Made by a program: the position numbers and the translations under genes. This document shows, in pieces, positions 5,571-12,800 of a DNA stretch of 12,849 bases (the first letter of the stretch is position 1; each line of letters begins with the position of its first letter). The stretch covers positions 1-12,849 of the forward strand of contig CAVBMG010000092.1 in assembly GCA_963596435.1 (NCBI GenBank). The letters run 5' to 3'. The notes under the pieces were generated by a model that was given only the letters and a program-made list of their open reading frames with translations, ran no database searches and was not told where the DNA came from. Origin of the DNA: COE1 sp963596435 (GTDB lineage Bacteria > Bacillota > Clostridia > Lachnospirales > Lachnospiraceae).

Positions 5571-6329
5571 ATGGATGAAGAAAGTGCATTATTTCAAAAA
5601 AGACTGGAAGAGCTTGCCAACAAATCCTATACCAACAGTCAGTATCTGTTTACAGGATTTTTGTCTTTGGCAGAGCAGGATGTCTACCATAGAATAGAGA
5701 GGGAATTATCCTATGTTCCTGTTACCATGTATGGAGGTACGGCAGACTGCGAGCGCATCATGCTTCGATTCGGAAGTGAGGAATTGTGTGGATGGGATGA
5801 GCCTTTTCCTATTGCCTGCGTAGAGATAGCTCCTTTGCTTGAGAAGTTCGGTGAAGAGCTTTCGCATAGAGATTATCTGGGCGCGTTGATGAATCTGGGT
5901 ATTGAGAGAAGTACACTGGGAGATATCGTTATGATCGGCAAACATGCCTATCTGTTCTGCACAGAAAAGATGGCACCGTACATAATCGAGAATCTGGGCC
6001 AGATCAGACATACACATGTGAAATGCCAGTATGCTGCCCAGATACTGGAGAGTGCCATTACCAGGCTGGAGAGACGAAGCCTTGTAGTCAGTTCAGAAAG
6101 AGCAGATGGAATCATAGCCAAACTCTATAATATGTCGAGAAGTCAGAGTGTGGAGCTGTTTCGGGGCAAGAAGATATTTGTAAACGGCAGACTCAATGAG
6201 AATAACAGTGGTACATTGAAAGCAGGAGATAAAATATCCGTGCGTGGGTATGGCAAATTCATTTTTCAGGGAATTGCCTATGAGACCAAAAAGGGAAGAT
6301 ACTGTGTTGACGTGGATGTTTATGTATAG
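5571..6329 (+). CDS. ylmH: YlmH family RNA-binding protein with S4 domain
   Basis: A 252-residue soluble protein. The N-terminal two thirds match the YlmH family, with the signature HRDYLGALMNLGIER followed by LGDI (99-119). A C-terminal S4 RNA-binding domain spans about 171-235 (SSERADGIIAKLYNMSR, then FVNGRLNE and AGDKISVRGYGKF). YlmH proteins bind the 50S subunit, and in Bacillus are implicated in ribosome-associated quality control of stalled chains. In many Firmicutes the gene lies near the sepF/divIVA cell-division genes; here it follows a membrane-anchored nuclease-fold gene and precedes a MATE exporter. GAGGAAGG (5553-5560) within the end of the upstream gene is its binding site, ten bases from the ATG, suggesting coupled translation. 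No strong terminator is visible after the stop. Confidence 0.88.
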   Translation: MDEESALFQKRLEELANKSYTNSQYLFTGFLSLAEQDVYHRIERELSYVPVTMYGGTADCERIMLRFGSEELCGWDEPFPIACVEIAPLLEKFGEELSHRDYLGALMNLGIERSTLGDIVMIGKHAYLFCTEKMAPYIIENLGQIRHTHVKCQYAAQILESAITRLERRSLVVSSERADGIIAKLYNMSRSQSVELFRGKKIFVNGRLNENNSGTLKAGDKISVRGYGKFIFQGIAYETKKGRYCVDVDVYV

Positions 6330-6400
6330 AGACAGATGTGCGTAAAATTGTATATTTCAACATAGATTTGGCTGCTTTCGCTCTATCTGAACCGGACATA

Positions 6401-6429
6401 TTGCATTCGCAAAATGTTGTTGCTATCAT
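6401..6429 (+). promoter_or_regulatory. Promoter of the MATE gene
   Basis: TTGCAT (6401-6406), exactly 17 bases, TATCAT (6424-6429). Transcription would start near 6436, about 30 bases before the ATG. The rest of the 137-base gap after ylmH shows nothing else clear. Confidence 0.6.
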
Positions 6430-6434
6430 GTAAT

Positions 6435-6449
6435 TACTCAAAATGAGTA
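6435..6449. promoter_or_regulatory. 15-base palindrome at the MATE transcription start, candidate operator
   Basis: TACTCA and TGAGTA are separated by AAA. The repeat coincides with the predicted transcription start and ends just before the AGGAGG site at 6451-6456. A dimeric repressor bound here would block initiation; as RNA it would be only a 6-bp stem. Confidence 0.4.
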
Positions 6450-6466
6450 CAGGAGGATAAGGTTCT

Positions 6467-7813
6467 ATGGAGAAGAAATCTGTATATGGTATGACAGAAG
6501 GAAGCCCGGCAAAACTTCTTTTGTCCTTTACGATACCGATGTTGATCGGCAATCTGTTTCAGCAGTTTTATAATATGGTCGATTCTATTGTGGTAGGTCG
6601 TTTTGTAGGTGCGAATGCACTGGCAGCGGTAGGTGCGACAGGTTCCCTGAATTTCCTGTTTTTCTCCATGAGCTTTGGTGTATCTGCGGGTGTTGGTGTG
6701 GTATTATCGCAATATTTCGGAGCAGACAAGTCAGATATGGTAGGAAGAAGCTTTGCCAATGGTATGTATCTTCTGGCATTGGTATCTGCCATTATGAGTA
6801 TTGTTGGAATTGCATCTGCAAGAGCTGTTCTTGTATTGCTTAATACGCCGGCATCCATTCTGGATGATGCAGTGCTGTATATGAGAGTATCCTGTGCAGG
6901 TATTCTTGCCATAGCAGCCTACAATGGAGTGGCAGCAGTATTGAGAGCTTTGGGTGATTCAAGAACACCGCTGTATTTCATGGTGGTATCCTGTATCATT
7001 AATATTGCACTGGATCTGGTATTTGTAATTGTTTGCCAATGGTCTGTGTTTGGTGTGGCACTGGCTACAGTCATTGCCCAGCTGGTAGCGGCGATTGGGG
7101 CGTTTATCTATGCGTTTTGCAAGATTCCCATTCTGAGAGTAAACAGGGAATGCAGACGAGTGAAGCCGGATATTATGGCGAAGTGTTTCCGGCTGGGATT
7201 TCCGATTGCCCTGCAGAATTCCCTGATTGCTCTTTCCTGTATCTTCCTGCAAAGAGTAGTCAATGGATTTGGAGAAGATGTTGTTGCTGCCAATACAGCA
7301 CTTAGCCGAATCGAGCAGCTGGTTCAGCAGCCATATAATTCTCTTGGAGCTGCACTTACGACTTTTACAGGACAGAATATCGGGGCCGGAAAAGTAGACA
7401 GAGTAAAGCAGGGACACCGTGTAGGAGTCATATGTGTGATTGTATTCAGCTTACTTATGCTGATTCCCGGACAGTTCTTTGGTAAACAGATCATGGGAAT
7501 CTTCGTACAGGATGCAGATGTTATAGCGATAGGTGCGAAGGGCTTTGCAATTACCAGCCCATTCTATATGTTTCTGGGAATGATCTATGTATCGAGAGGA
7601 ATCCTGAATGGTGCCGGGGATGCAACATATTCCATGATCAATGGACTTATGGAGATAACTGGTAGAGTAGGATTTGCCAAGCCGCTTACGATGATACCTG
7701 CGATTGGCATGTGGGGCGTGTTCCTTACGACAGGCTTGACATGGACACTGGTCAGTGTTGTAAGCATGCATCGGTATGCGAGAGGAAAATGGAGAAATAA
7801 AGCGATTGTATAA
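6467..7813 (+). CDS. MATE family efflux transporter
   Basis: A 448-residue integral membrane protein of the multidrug and toxic compound extrusion family, with about twelve hydrophobic segments in two homologous halves (about 15-220 and 240-440). Typical motifs are IPMLIGNLFQQFYNMVDS and VVGRFVG near the N-terminus, LRALGDSRTPLY (159-170) at the end of the first half and its counterpart ILNGAGDATYSM in the second. MATE proteins export cationic drugs or metabolites using Na+ or H+ gradients; which ion or substrate applies cannot be judged here. Length is normal. AGGAGG at 6451-6456, ten bases upstream, sets the start. The gene has its own promoter with a palindrome at the start site and ends at a terminator shared with the convergent SPFH gene. 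Confidence 0.93.
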   Translation: MEKKSVYGMTEGSPAKLLLSFTIPMLIGNLFQQFYNMVDSIVVGRFVGANALAAVGATGSLNFLFFSMSFGVSAGVGVVLSQYFGADKSDMVGRSFANGMYLLALVSAIMSIVGIASARAVLVLLNTPASILDDAVLYMRVSCAGILAIAAYNGVAAVLRALGDSRTPLYFMVVSCIINIALDLVFVIVCQWSVFGVALATVIAQLVAAIGAFIYAFCKIPILRVNRECRRVKPDIMAKCFRLGFPIALQNSLIALSCIFLQRVVNGFGEDVVAANTALSRIEQLVQQPYNSLGAALTTFTGQNIGAGKVDRVKQGHRVGVICVIVFSLLMLIPGQFFGKQIMGIFVQDADVIAIGAKGFAITSPFYMFLGMIYVSRGILNGAGDATYSMINGLMEITGRVGFAKPLTMIPAIGMWGVFLTTGLTWTLVSVVSMHRYARGKWRNKAIV

Positions 7814-7851
7814 AAAATGTGCACCTGGCAATTAAATCAGGTGCACTTTTT
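7812..7851. terminator. Bidirectional terminator between MATE and SPFH genes
   Basis: GTGCACCTG (7819-7827) and CAGGTGCAC (7838-7846) form a perfect 9-bp stem with a ten-base loop. A-rich bases precede it and five T follow, so it can end transcription from either side. It starts within the MATE stop codon. Confidence 0.88.
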
Positions 7852-7868
7852 ATTTAAGATTAAAGTAA

Positions 7869-8855
7869 CTATACTAATTTTTGACCACATTCAACACAGA
7901 ATTTGCCGCCGTTTGTAGGAGTGCCACAGTTAGGGCAGAACTTGGGAACGGCGCCTGCCTGAGGCTGACCACTCACAGGAGCTGCTGTATTGGTATTGAC
8001 TGTCTGATTCTGCTGGGCAGCCATATTATTGACCATCTGCTGTCCCATCATCATGCCCATCTGCATGCTTGCCATATTCATGGCTACATTACCACCACTG
8101 TTACCCTTGGAAAGGGCATCCGTCATGGCGAACTGCTGATAGCGGTTCATATCACCTACCATAGCCTGAGAAGCTGCCTTTGCCTGCATAGCCTGAACTT
8201 CCTGAGGATAAGAGAAATTAGAGCAGTTGAAAGCAGTTACTTTCAGACCAATCTTGGATAACTCTGTATCCAGGTCTGCCTGAATACCTTTGCTGATCTC
8301 CTGTGAATTCATCTGCAGATTGAACATATCCTTGCCTTCGCGGCTGATCCATTTCATCAGAAGAGGATCAAGGATGGAAATAACATAATCACGGATATCA
8401 TTAATGGTATAGATCTGTTTAATGCCTGCAAGAGAATCGATCAGGTGCAGATAATCATCTACTTTTACATCAAAGGTACCGAAAGCTCTGATAGGCATTC
8501 CACCAGGAAGTCCCGGAGCAGGAAGGCTGATTGCATTTTTGGTACCCCATTTGATATTAAAAATCTTGGTATTTACGAAGAGTACTTCTGCACGAAGCCC
8601 ACTGTTGAAGCCAAATTTGAAGCCCTTTAAAGTAGACAGGAAAGGAATGATCTGAGACTCGATCTCATAACTTCCTTCATCTTTGAAGATTCCTTCCAGT
8701 CTGCCGTTATATAAGAAGATAGCATCCTGACCCTGATGGACAATAAGACGGCTGTCTTTCTTGATCTCTCTGTTAGCCCATTTCCAGAAAATCACATCAT
8801 CGCGATATTCTGTCCATTCAATTACATTTGCAAATTGGTTTCCAAATAATCCCAT
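7869..8855 (-). CDS. ydjI: SPFH-domain protein with C-terminal zinc ribbon (YdjI-like)
   Basis: A 328-residue protein with three parts. Residues 1 to about 215 form a SPFH/band-7-like region of the type often labelled 'virion core protein' (LIVHQGQDAIFLYNGRLEG at 37-55, then APGLPGGMPIRAFGTFDVKV at 113-132). Residues 216-300 are an Ala/Met/Gln/Asn-rich stretch probably disordered or coiled. A zinc ribbon C307-x2-C310...C320-x2-C323 closes the chain. There is no obvious membrane segment. In Bacillus subtilis the comparable YdjI is a SPFH protein that acts with YdjG and YdjH in tethering PspA to the membrane; the same role here is inference. The gene overlaps the upstream zinc-ribbon gene by 34 bases, with an AAAGGAA site nine bases before the ATG. 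Confidence 0.82.
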   Translation of the reverse strand: MGLFGNQFANVIEWTEYRDDVIFWKWANREIKKDSRLIVHQGQDAIFLYNGRLEGIFKDEGSYEIESQIIPFLSTLKGFKFGFNSGLRAEVLFVNTKIFNIKWGTKNAISLPAPGLPGGMPIRAFGTFDVKVDDYLHLIDSLAGIKQIYTINDIRDYVISILDPLLMKWISREGKDMFNLQMNSQEISKGIQADLDTELSKIGLKVTAFNCSNFSYPQEVQAMQAKAASQAMVGDMNRYQQFAMTDALSKGNSGGNVAMNMASMQMGMMMGQQMVNNMAAQQNQTVNTNTAAPVSGQPQAGAVPKFCPNCGTPTNGGKFCVECGQKLV

Positions 8856-10012
8856 AAATTAACATTCCTTTCTGATAAATAATATGTAGATTCTGATTCT
8901 GGTGTAGTCTGTTCATATTCTGTACAACGACCATAGCTGCTGTCATCACCGCTGCCTCCAAAGAATATCGCAGCAAGTACAAGAAGTATGGCGATTATTA
9001 TGGCTGCAATCTTAACAGGACTCTTAGGATATGCGCCGTGAATATTACCGGTCTGTCCATTGATAGCGACCTGATACAGCTTTCCTTCATAATAATAGGA
9101 GGTTGAGTATACAGGAACCAGTATGTGTTTATAAGATTCATTACGATAACGTGAATGAAGCCGGACATCCTTAACACTGTCGTATCGGGAAAGGACATCA
9201 TCACTTGCCAGATTGCGAAGCCGCTGTTCCATATCGTCTCTGGCTGAATTGCTGGCTTTTTCAAGGTCTACATTATAACATTGTGACATACAGCCTGATA
9301 AATATTCAGGAGCATAGGAGACCAGTCTGCCCATATCATATGGTTCGATCTGACTTAGGAAAGCGGCATTTTCAGTGTTTACTGCTTTTTCCAGAATATC
9401 ATCAAAATGTTCCTGTACATGTCCATGTGTGTGGTACCAGTCAGTATGGGTTCGGGTCTGTATATTGCCTTCTTTGTCCTTATACTGTTCAGTTCTGGTC
9501 CTTCCACCCATTGCTGTATAATCTGCGTCTGCATCTGCGTCAAAGGTCCAGTAGGGAAGATAGAGACTCTGGAATGGATTACCCTGATACAGGGTCTTTA
9601 ATTTGCCGGGAGCCAGCCATCTGCGTTTCACCCATTTATGAAAAGTTTCCTTTGCAGCATTCATGTCCAGATTAAAAGGAAGAATACCATCAGGAATAAT
9701 TGCATCCAGCTGTTTCTGTGCAAGCACATAGGCGGAACCACAGTAAGGACATACGGAAGTCGTATCATCCTTGCCAATCTCTAAAGTAGCGCCGCAGCCG
9801 GTACATTCCATCGTAGTGGAAGTCTTCTCGGAAGGACGCAGGGTCCGCTTGGCATCTATCGTCAATTTGTGTTCTATGATCTTGCTTGTATCATTGATAA
9901 TAGGAACACAATTGCCGCAATTGGGACACTTCATCTGTTTGGTTTCTACATCATATTCCATAATACCGTTACAGGATTCGCAGCGGTATACAGAAGATTC
10001 TTTATTATCCAT
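8822..10012 (-). CDS. Tandem zinc-ribbon protein with C-terminal membrane segment (YdjG-like)
   Basis: A 396-residue protein with two N-terminal zinc ribbons (C11-x2-C14 with C29-x2-C32; C70-x2-C73 with C88-x2-C91), a central domain of about 230 residues rich in Tyr/Asp/His, one transmembrane helix (about 334-352) and a 44-residue polar tail. Such proteins are often mislabelled as PriA-like or TFIIB-like because of the ribbons; no helicase domain exists. The architecture resembles Bacillus YdjG. I start it at 10012, not at the in-frame ATG at 10063: AAAGGGG lies five bases before 10012, and the 10063 ATG overlaps the -10 box (TATAATG), so it would not be transcribed. It shares an operon and a 34-base overlap with the SPFH gene, implying a joint membrane-associated complex. 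Confidence 0.8.
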   Translation of the reverse strand: MDNKESSVYRCESCNGIMEYDVETKQMKCPNCGNCVPIINDTSKIIEHKLTIDAKRTLRPSEKTSTTMECTGCGATLEIGKDDTTSVCPYCGSAYVLAQKQLDAIIPDGILPFNLDMNAAKETFHKWVKRRWLAPGKLKTLYQGNPFQSLYLPYWTFDADADADYTAMGGRTRTEQYKDKEGNIQTRTHTDWYHTHGHVQEHFDDILEKAVNTENAAFLSQIEPYDMGRLVSYAPEYLSGCMSQCYNVDLEKASNSARDDMEQRLRNLASDDVLSRYDSVKDVRLHSRYRNESYKHILVPVYSTSYYYEGKLYQVAINGQTGNIHGAYPKSPVKIAAIIIAILLVLAAIFFGGSGDDSSYGRCTEYEQTTPESESTYYLSERNVNLWDYLETNLQM

Positions 10013-10061
10013 AGTTTCCCCTTTCTGTGTGTTTATCATATACTCTCTCGTAGATAGTATC

Positions 10062-10090
10062 ATTATATTCTTTTACGTTTTTTTTGTCTA
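10062..10090 (-). promoter_or_regulatory. Promoter of the zinc-ribbon/SPFH operon
   Basis: Minus strand TAGACA (10090-10085), exactly 17 bases, then a perfect TATAAT (10067-10062). Transcription would start near 10055, leaving a leader of about 43 bases. No operator-like palindrome is evident beside it. Confidence 0.7.
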
Positions 10091-10245
10091 TAAAATATGG
10101 ATTCTGTTTCCCCATAATCTGAAGAAATGACAAAGACTAAGCAATATTTGATAAGACTGAGGGATATTTTGGGAGTATAGTGAGAGAGTCAGAAGAACAT
10201 TAGATTATGGAAAACTAAAATATTTTACAAATGAGTAAACAATCA

Positions 10246-10274
10246 TTGCGTCCTTGTCCTGTTATTGCTATAAT
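10246..10274 (+). promoter_or_regulatory. Promoter of the araB-like/araD operon
   Basis: TTGCGT (10246-10251), exactly 17 bases, then a perfect TATAAT (10269-10274); start expected near 10281. An inverted repeat AATGA-N8-TCATT (10230-10247) overlaps the -35 box, and GCCGT-N4-ACGGC (10295-10308) lies in the leader; either could be an operator, but both are short. I see no match to the AraR operator or a catabolite-response element. The other part of the 311-base intergenic stretch, 10091-10229, shows nothing I can name. Confidence 0.65.
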
Positions 10275-10323
10275 CAAGCTATAGTAGGTTACGCGCCGTA
10301 TTAACGGCAGAAGAGAGGTAAAT

Positions 10324-11928
10324 ATGGGATTGGATGTAAAGGTTACAAAGGATAAGATTGTATCTGGTAAAACAGCACTTGGTATTGAGTTTGGTTCTAC
10401 CAGAATTAAGGCAGTACTTACAGACGAAGATAATCAGGTGATTGCGATTGGTAATTATGACTGGGAGAATCAGCTGGATGGACATATCTGGACATATAGT
10501 CTGGATGCAATCTGGGCAGGATTACAGGGCTGCTATGCAGATCTGATCGCCCAGGTAAAGGCAGAATATGATACAGACGTAGAGACGATTGGAGCAATTG
10601 GCTTCAGCGGTATGATGCATGGTTATATGGCATTTGATGCCAAGGGAGAATTACTGGTTCCTTTCAGAACCTGGAGAAATACTATTACGCAGGAAGCCAG
10701 CGAGAAGCTGACAGAGTTGTTTGGTTATCATATTCCACAAAGATGGAGCATTGCCCATCTGTATCAGGCAATTCTGAATGGAGAAGAGCATGTAAAGGAC
10801 GTTGCTTTCTTTACCACACTGGCAGGATATATTCACTGGAAGCTCAGCGGAGAGAAGGTTCTGGGTGTAGGAGAGGCATCCGGTATGTTCCCGATTGATA
10901 TTGCAACAAAGCAGTTCAACACCAGAATGATTGCGCAATTCGATGAACTGGTAGCAGATAAGAATTATGGCTGGAAGCTGGCTGACATTCTTCCCGGCGT
11001 ACTGGTTGCAGGAGAGCAGGCAGGTACTCTTACAGAGGAGGGTGCAGCACTCCTGGATGTATCCGGCAAATTAAAGGGCGGTATTCCAATGTGTCCACCT
11101 GAAGGAGATGCAGGAACAGGTATGACTGCTACCAACAGCGTAAAACAGCGTACAGGTAATATTTCCGCAGGTACTTCTGTATTTGCCATGGCAGTATTGG
11201 AAAAGGATCTGTCCAGGGCATATGATGAACTGGATCTGGTTACCACTCCGGAGGGCAGTCTGGTAGCAATGGTACACTGCAACAACTGTACTTCTGATCT
11301 GAATGCATGGGTAAATATCTTCAAGGAGTTCTACGAGGCAATGGGACAGAAGGCAGATATGAACGAGCTCTATGGTACTTTGTACAGAAAGGCACTGGAA
11401 GGAGATGCTGATTGTGGCGGTCTGCTTTCCTATGGCTATTTTTCAGGAGAGCATGTGACAGGATTTGAAGAAGGTCGTCCATTGTTCGTGCGCAGACCGG
11501 ATTCTGCATTCAATCTTGCCAATTTCATGAGAGTACACTTATTTACAGCGCTGGGTGCTATCAAGATTGGCATGGATATTCTGGCAAAACAGGAAAATGT
11601 GAAACTGGATGAACTGTTAGGACACGGAGGATTATTTAAAACTCCGGGAGTAGGACAGAGAGTGGTTGCAGCAGCAGTCGATACACCGGTATCCGTTATG
11701 GAGACAGCAGGAGAAGGTGGTGCATGGGGCATTGCAGTACTTGCTAACTATATGAAGAACAAAGAGCAGGGAGAGACTCTTGGACAGTATCTGGATAACA
11801 GGGTATTTGCAGGTCAGGCGTCTACCCGTATTGAGCCTGATGCGAAGGATGTAGAAGGTTTTGAGACTTTCATTGAACGTTATAAAGCAGGTCTTGCAAT
11901 TGAGCGTGCCGCAGTAGATAACTTATAA
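10324..11928 (+). CDS. araB: FGGY-family carbohydrate kinase, probable L-ribulokinase
   Basis: A 534-residue cytosolic kinase with the actin-like ATPase fold. The first phosphate loop is LGIEFGSTRIKAVLTD (19-34). GFSGMMHGYMAF (93-104) lies in the sugar-binding region. D262 in EGDAGTGM is the likely catalytic base. The second phosphate loop is GNISAGTSVFAM (278-289), and GEGGAWGIAVLA (463-474) is the adenosine motif. The family phosphorylates sugars such as ribulose, xylulose or glycerol. The araD gene 20 bases downstream argues for L-ribulose to L-ribulose 5-phosphate. It is shorter than classical AraB (about 560 residues) and belongs to a clostridial FGGY branch often labelled xylulokinase or just FGGY kinase, so substrate rests on context. 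GAGAGG lies five bases before the ATG. Confidence 0.8.
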   Translation: MGLDVKVTKDKIVSGKTALGIEFGSTRIKAVLTDEDNQVIAIGNYDWENQLDGHIWTYSLDAIWAGLQGCYADLIAQVKAEYDTDVETIGAIGFSGMMHGYMAFDAKGELLVPFRTWRNTITQEASEKLTELFGYHIPQRWSIAHLYQAILNGEEHVKDVAFFTTLAGYIHWKLSGEKVLGVGEASGMFPIDIATKQFNTRMIAQFDELVADKNYGWKLADILPGVLVAGEQAGTLTEEGAALLDVSGKLKGGIPMCPPEGDAGTGMTATNSVKQRTGNISAGTSVFAMAVLEKDLSRAYDELDLVTTPEGSLVAMVHCNNCTSDLNAWVNIFKEFYEAMGQKADMNELYGTLYRKALEGDADCGGLLSYGYFSGEHVTGFEEGRPLFVRRPDSAFNLANFMRVHLFTALGAIKIGMDILAKQENVKLDELLGHGGLFKTPGVGQRVVAAAVDTPVSVMETAGEGGAWGIAVLANYMKNKEQGETLGQYLDNRVFAGQASTRIEPDAKDVEGFETFIERYKAGLAIERAAVDNL

Positions 11929-11948
11929 GATGGAAAGGAAGCAAAGCA

Positions 11949-12644
11949 ATGTTAGAGGAATTAAAACAGAAAGTATATGAAGCCAATATGGATCTGCCCC
12001 GTTATGGACTTGTAACATTTACATGGGGTAATGTCAGTGCGATTGACAGAGAGAAGGGACTGTTTGTAATCAAGCCCAGTGGTGTAGATTATAATCTGTT
12101 AAAGCCGGAAGATATGGTAGTTATGGATCTGAACGGCAATAAGGTAGAAGGCAGATATAATCCTTCTTCTGATACACCTACCCATCTGGAATTATACAAG
12201 GCTTTTCCTGAAATCGGTGGTATCGTACATACTCATTCAACATATGCTACAAGCTGGGCACAGGCTGGAAGAGCGATTCCCTGCTATGGAACGACCCATG
12301 CAGATTATATGTATGGAGAGATCCCCTGTGCAAGAGTGCTGACTCAGGAAGAAATAGATGCAGGTTATGAGAAGAATACAGGTACAGTGATCATTGAGAC
12401 CTTTGAAGGAAAAGACCCGATGGCAGTACCGGCTGTCCTTTGCAAGAATCACGGACCTTTTGCCTGGGGCAAGGATGCGAAGGAAGCAGTACATAACGCA
12501 GTCGTTCTGGAAGAGGTTGCTAAAATGGCACTGTTTACAGAACAGTTAAAGCCGGATGTAGAACCTGCACCACAGAGGATTCAGGACAAGCATTATTACA
12601 GAAAGCATGGTGCCAATGCCTATTATGGTAATAAAGTAGAGTAG
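11949..12644 (+). CDS. araD: L-ribulose-5-phosphate 4-epimerase AraD
   Basis: A 231-residue class II aldolase/epimerase family enzyme that converts L-ribulose 5-phosphate to D-xylulose 5-phosphate, the last step that feeds L-arabinose carbon into the pentose phosphate pathway. Visible features match the family: substrate-loop residues TWGNVSAID (25-33) and KPSG (42-45), zinc ligands H94 and H96 in VHTHS and H168 in KNHGP, D75 near the phosphate site, the THADYMYGEIP stretch (116-126) with D119 as the catalytic acid/base counterpart of D120 in E. coli, and a C-terminal HGANAYYG with Y225/Y226. Length equals that of E. coli AraD. AAGGAAG (11935-11941) sits seven bases upstream. It is co-transcribed with the kinase. 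Araban-type operons usually also hold araA, which is not between here and the window end. Confidence 0.95.
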   Translation: MLEELKQKVYEANMDLPRYGLVTFTWGNVSAIDREKGLFVIKPSGVDYNLLKPEDMVVMDLNGNKVEGRYNPSSDTPTHLELYKAFPEIGGIVHTHSTYATSWAQAGRAIPCYGTTHADYMYGEIPCARVLTQEEIDAGYEKNTGTVIIETFEGKDPMAVPAVLCKNHGPFAWGKDAKEAVHNAVVLEEVAKMALFTEQLKPDVEPAPQRIQDKHYYRKHGANAYYGNKVE

Positions 12645-12657
12645 AATCACAAAGGCT

Positions 12658-12800
12658 GTAACTATTCAGAACCCCATGCGCAAAATCGCATCTTCGATGC
12701 TTTTCTTTTGCTTATGTGGTTACTTCGCCATATAAATTGTGTCAAATATGCTTATAAATAAGCATATTTTGACTCAATTTGCATGGCTCTGAATAGTTAC
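12658..12800. repeat. 143-bp MITE-like element with terminal inverted repeats
   Basis: The ends are perfect 13-base inverted repeats, GTAACTATTCAGA (12658-12670) and TCTGAATAGTTAC (12788-12800), continuing imperfectly to about 20 bases (CCCATGC / GCATGG). Inside are nested palindromes: ATGCG/CGCAT (12676-12691), GCATC/GATGC (12688-12700) and a long stem at 12734-12780. No reading frame or transposase lies within, and no target-site duplication is obvious. Part of it recurs in reverse at bases 31-60. It begins 14 bases after the araD stop. Bases 12801-12849 are AT-rich with nothing recognisable. Confidence 0.7.
12734..12780. repeat. Long AT-rich hairpin inside the right-hand repeat
   Basis: Arms of 22 and 23 bases, starting AAATTGTGTCAAAT and ending ATTTTGACTCAATTT, pair with one mismatch and one bulged base around a two-base turn. 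It is followed by TTTG rather than a true T run, so it is not a convincing intrinsic terminator, although it may protect the 3' end of the araBD transcript. Confidence 0.6.

Noticed and set aside
6362..6386. ATAGA/TCTAT inverted repeat after ylmH as a terminator
   Set aside because: Only five base pairs, a 15-base loop and no T run.
9205..9675. 156-codon plus-strand frame opposite the zinc-ribbon gene
   Set aside because: A shadow frame, rich in Cys/His/Tyr from reading the antisense strand, with no start signal.
8822..10012. PriA helicase or TFIIB-like transcription factor suggested by the zinc ribbons
   Set aside because: No helicase or cyclin-fold domain is present, and a C-terminal membrane helix and a SPFH partner point to a membrane-associated role.
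10013..10063. In-frame upstream start of the zinc-ribbon protein at 10063
   Set aside because: That ATG overlaps the perfect TATAAT promoter box, upstream of the predicted transcript start; the ATG at 10012 has a well-spaced AAAGGGG site.
10230..10247. Catabolite-response element near the araB-like promoter
   Set aside because: The palindromic TGAGTAAACAATCA stretch lacks the central CG and the conserved positions of a cre site; kept only as a weak inverted repeat.
12658..12800. Start of a CRISPR array or an insertion sequence at the right edge
   Set aside because: There are no regularly spaced direct repeats and no transposase frame; the terminal inverted repeats and small size fit a non-autonomous element.
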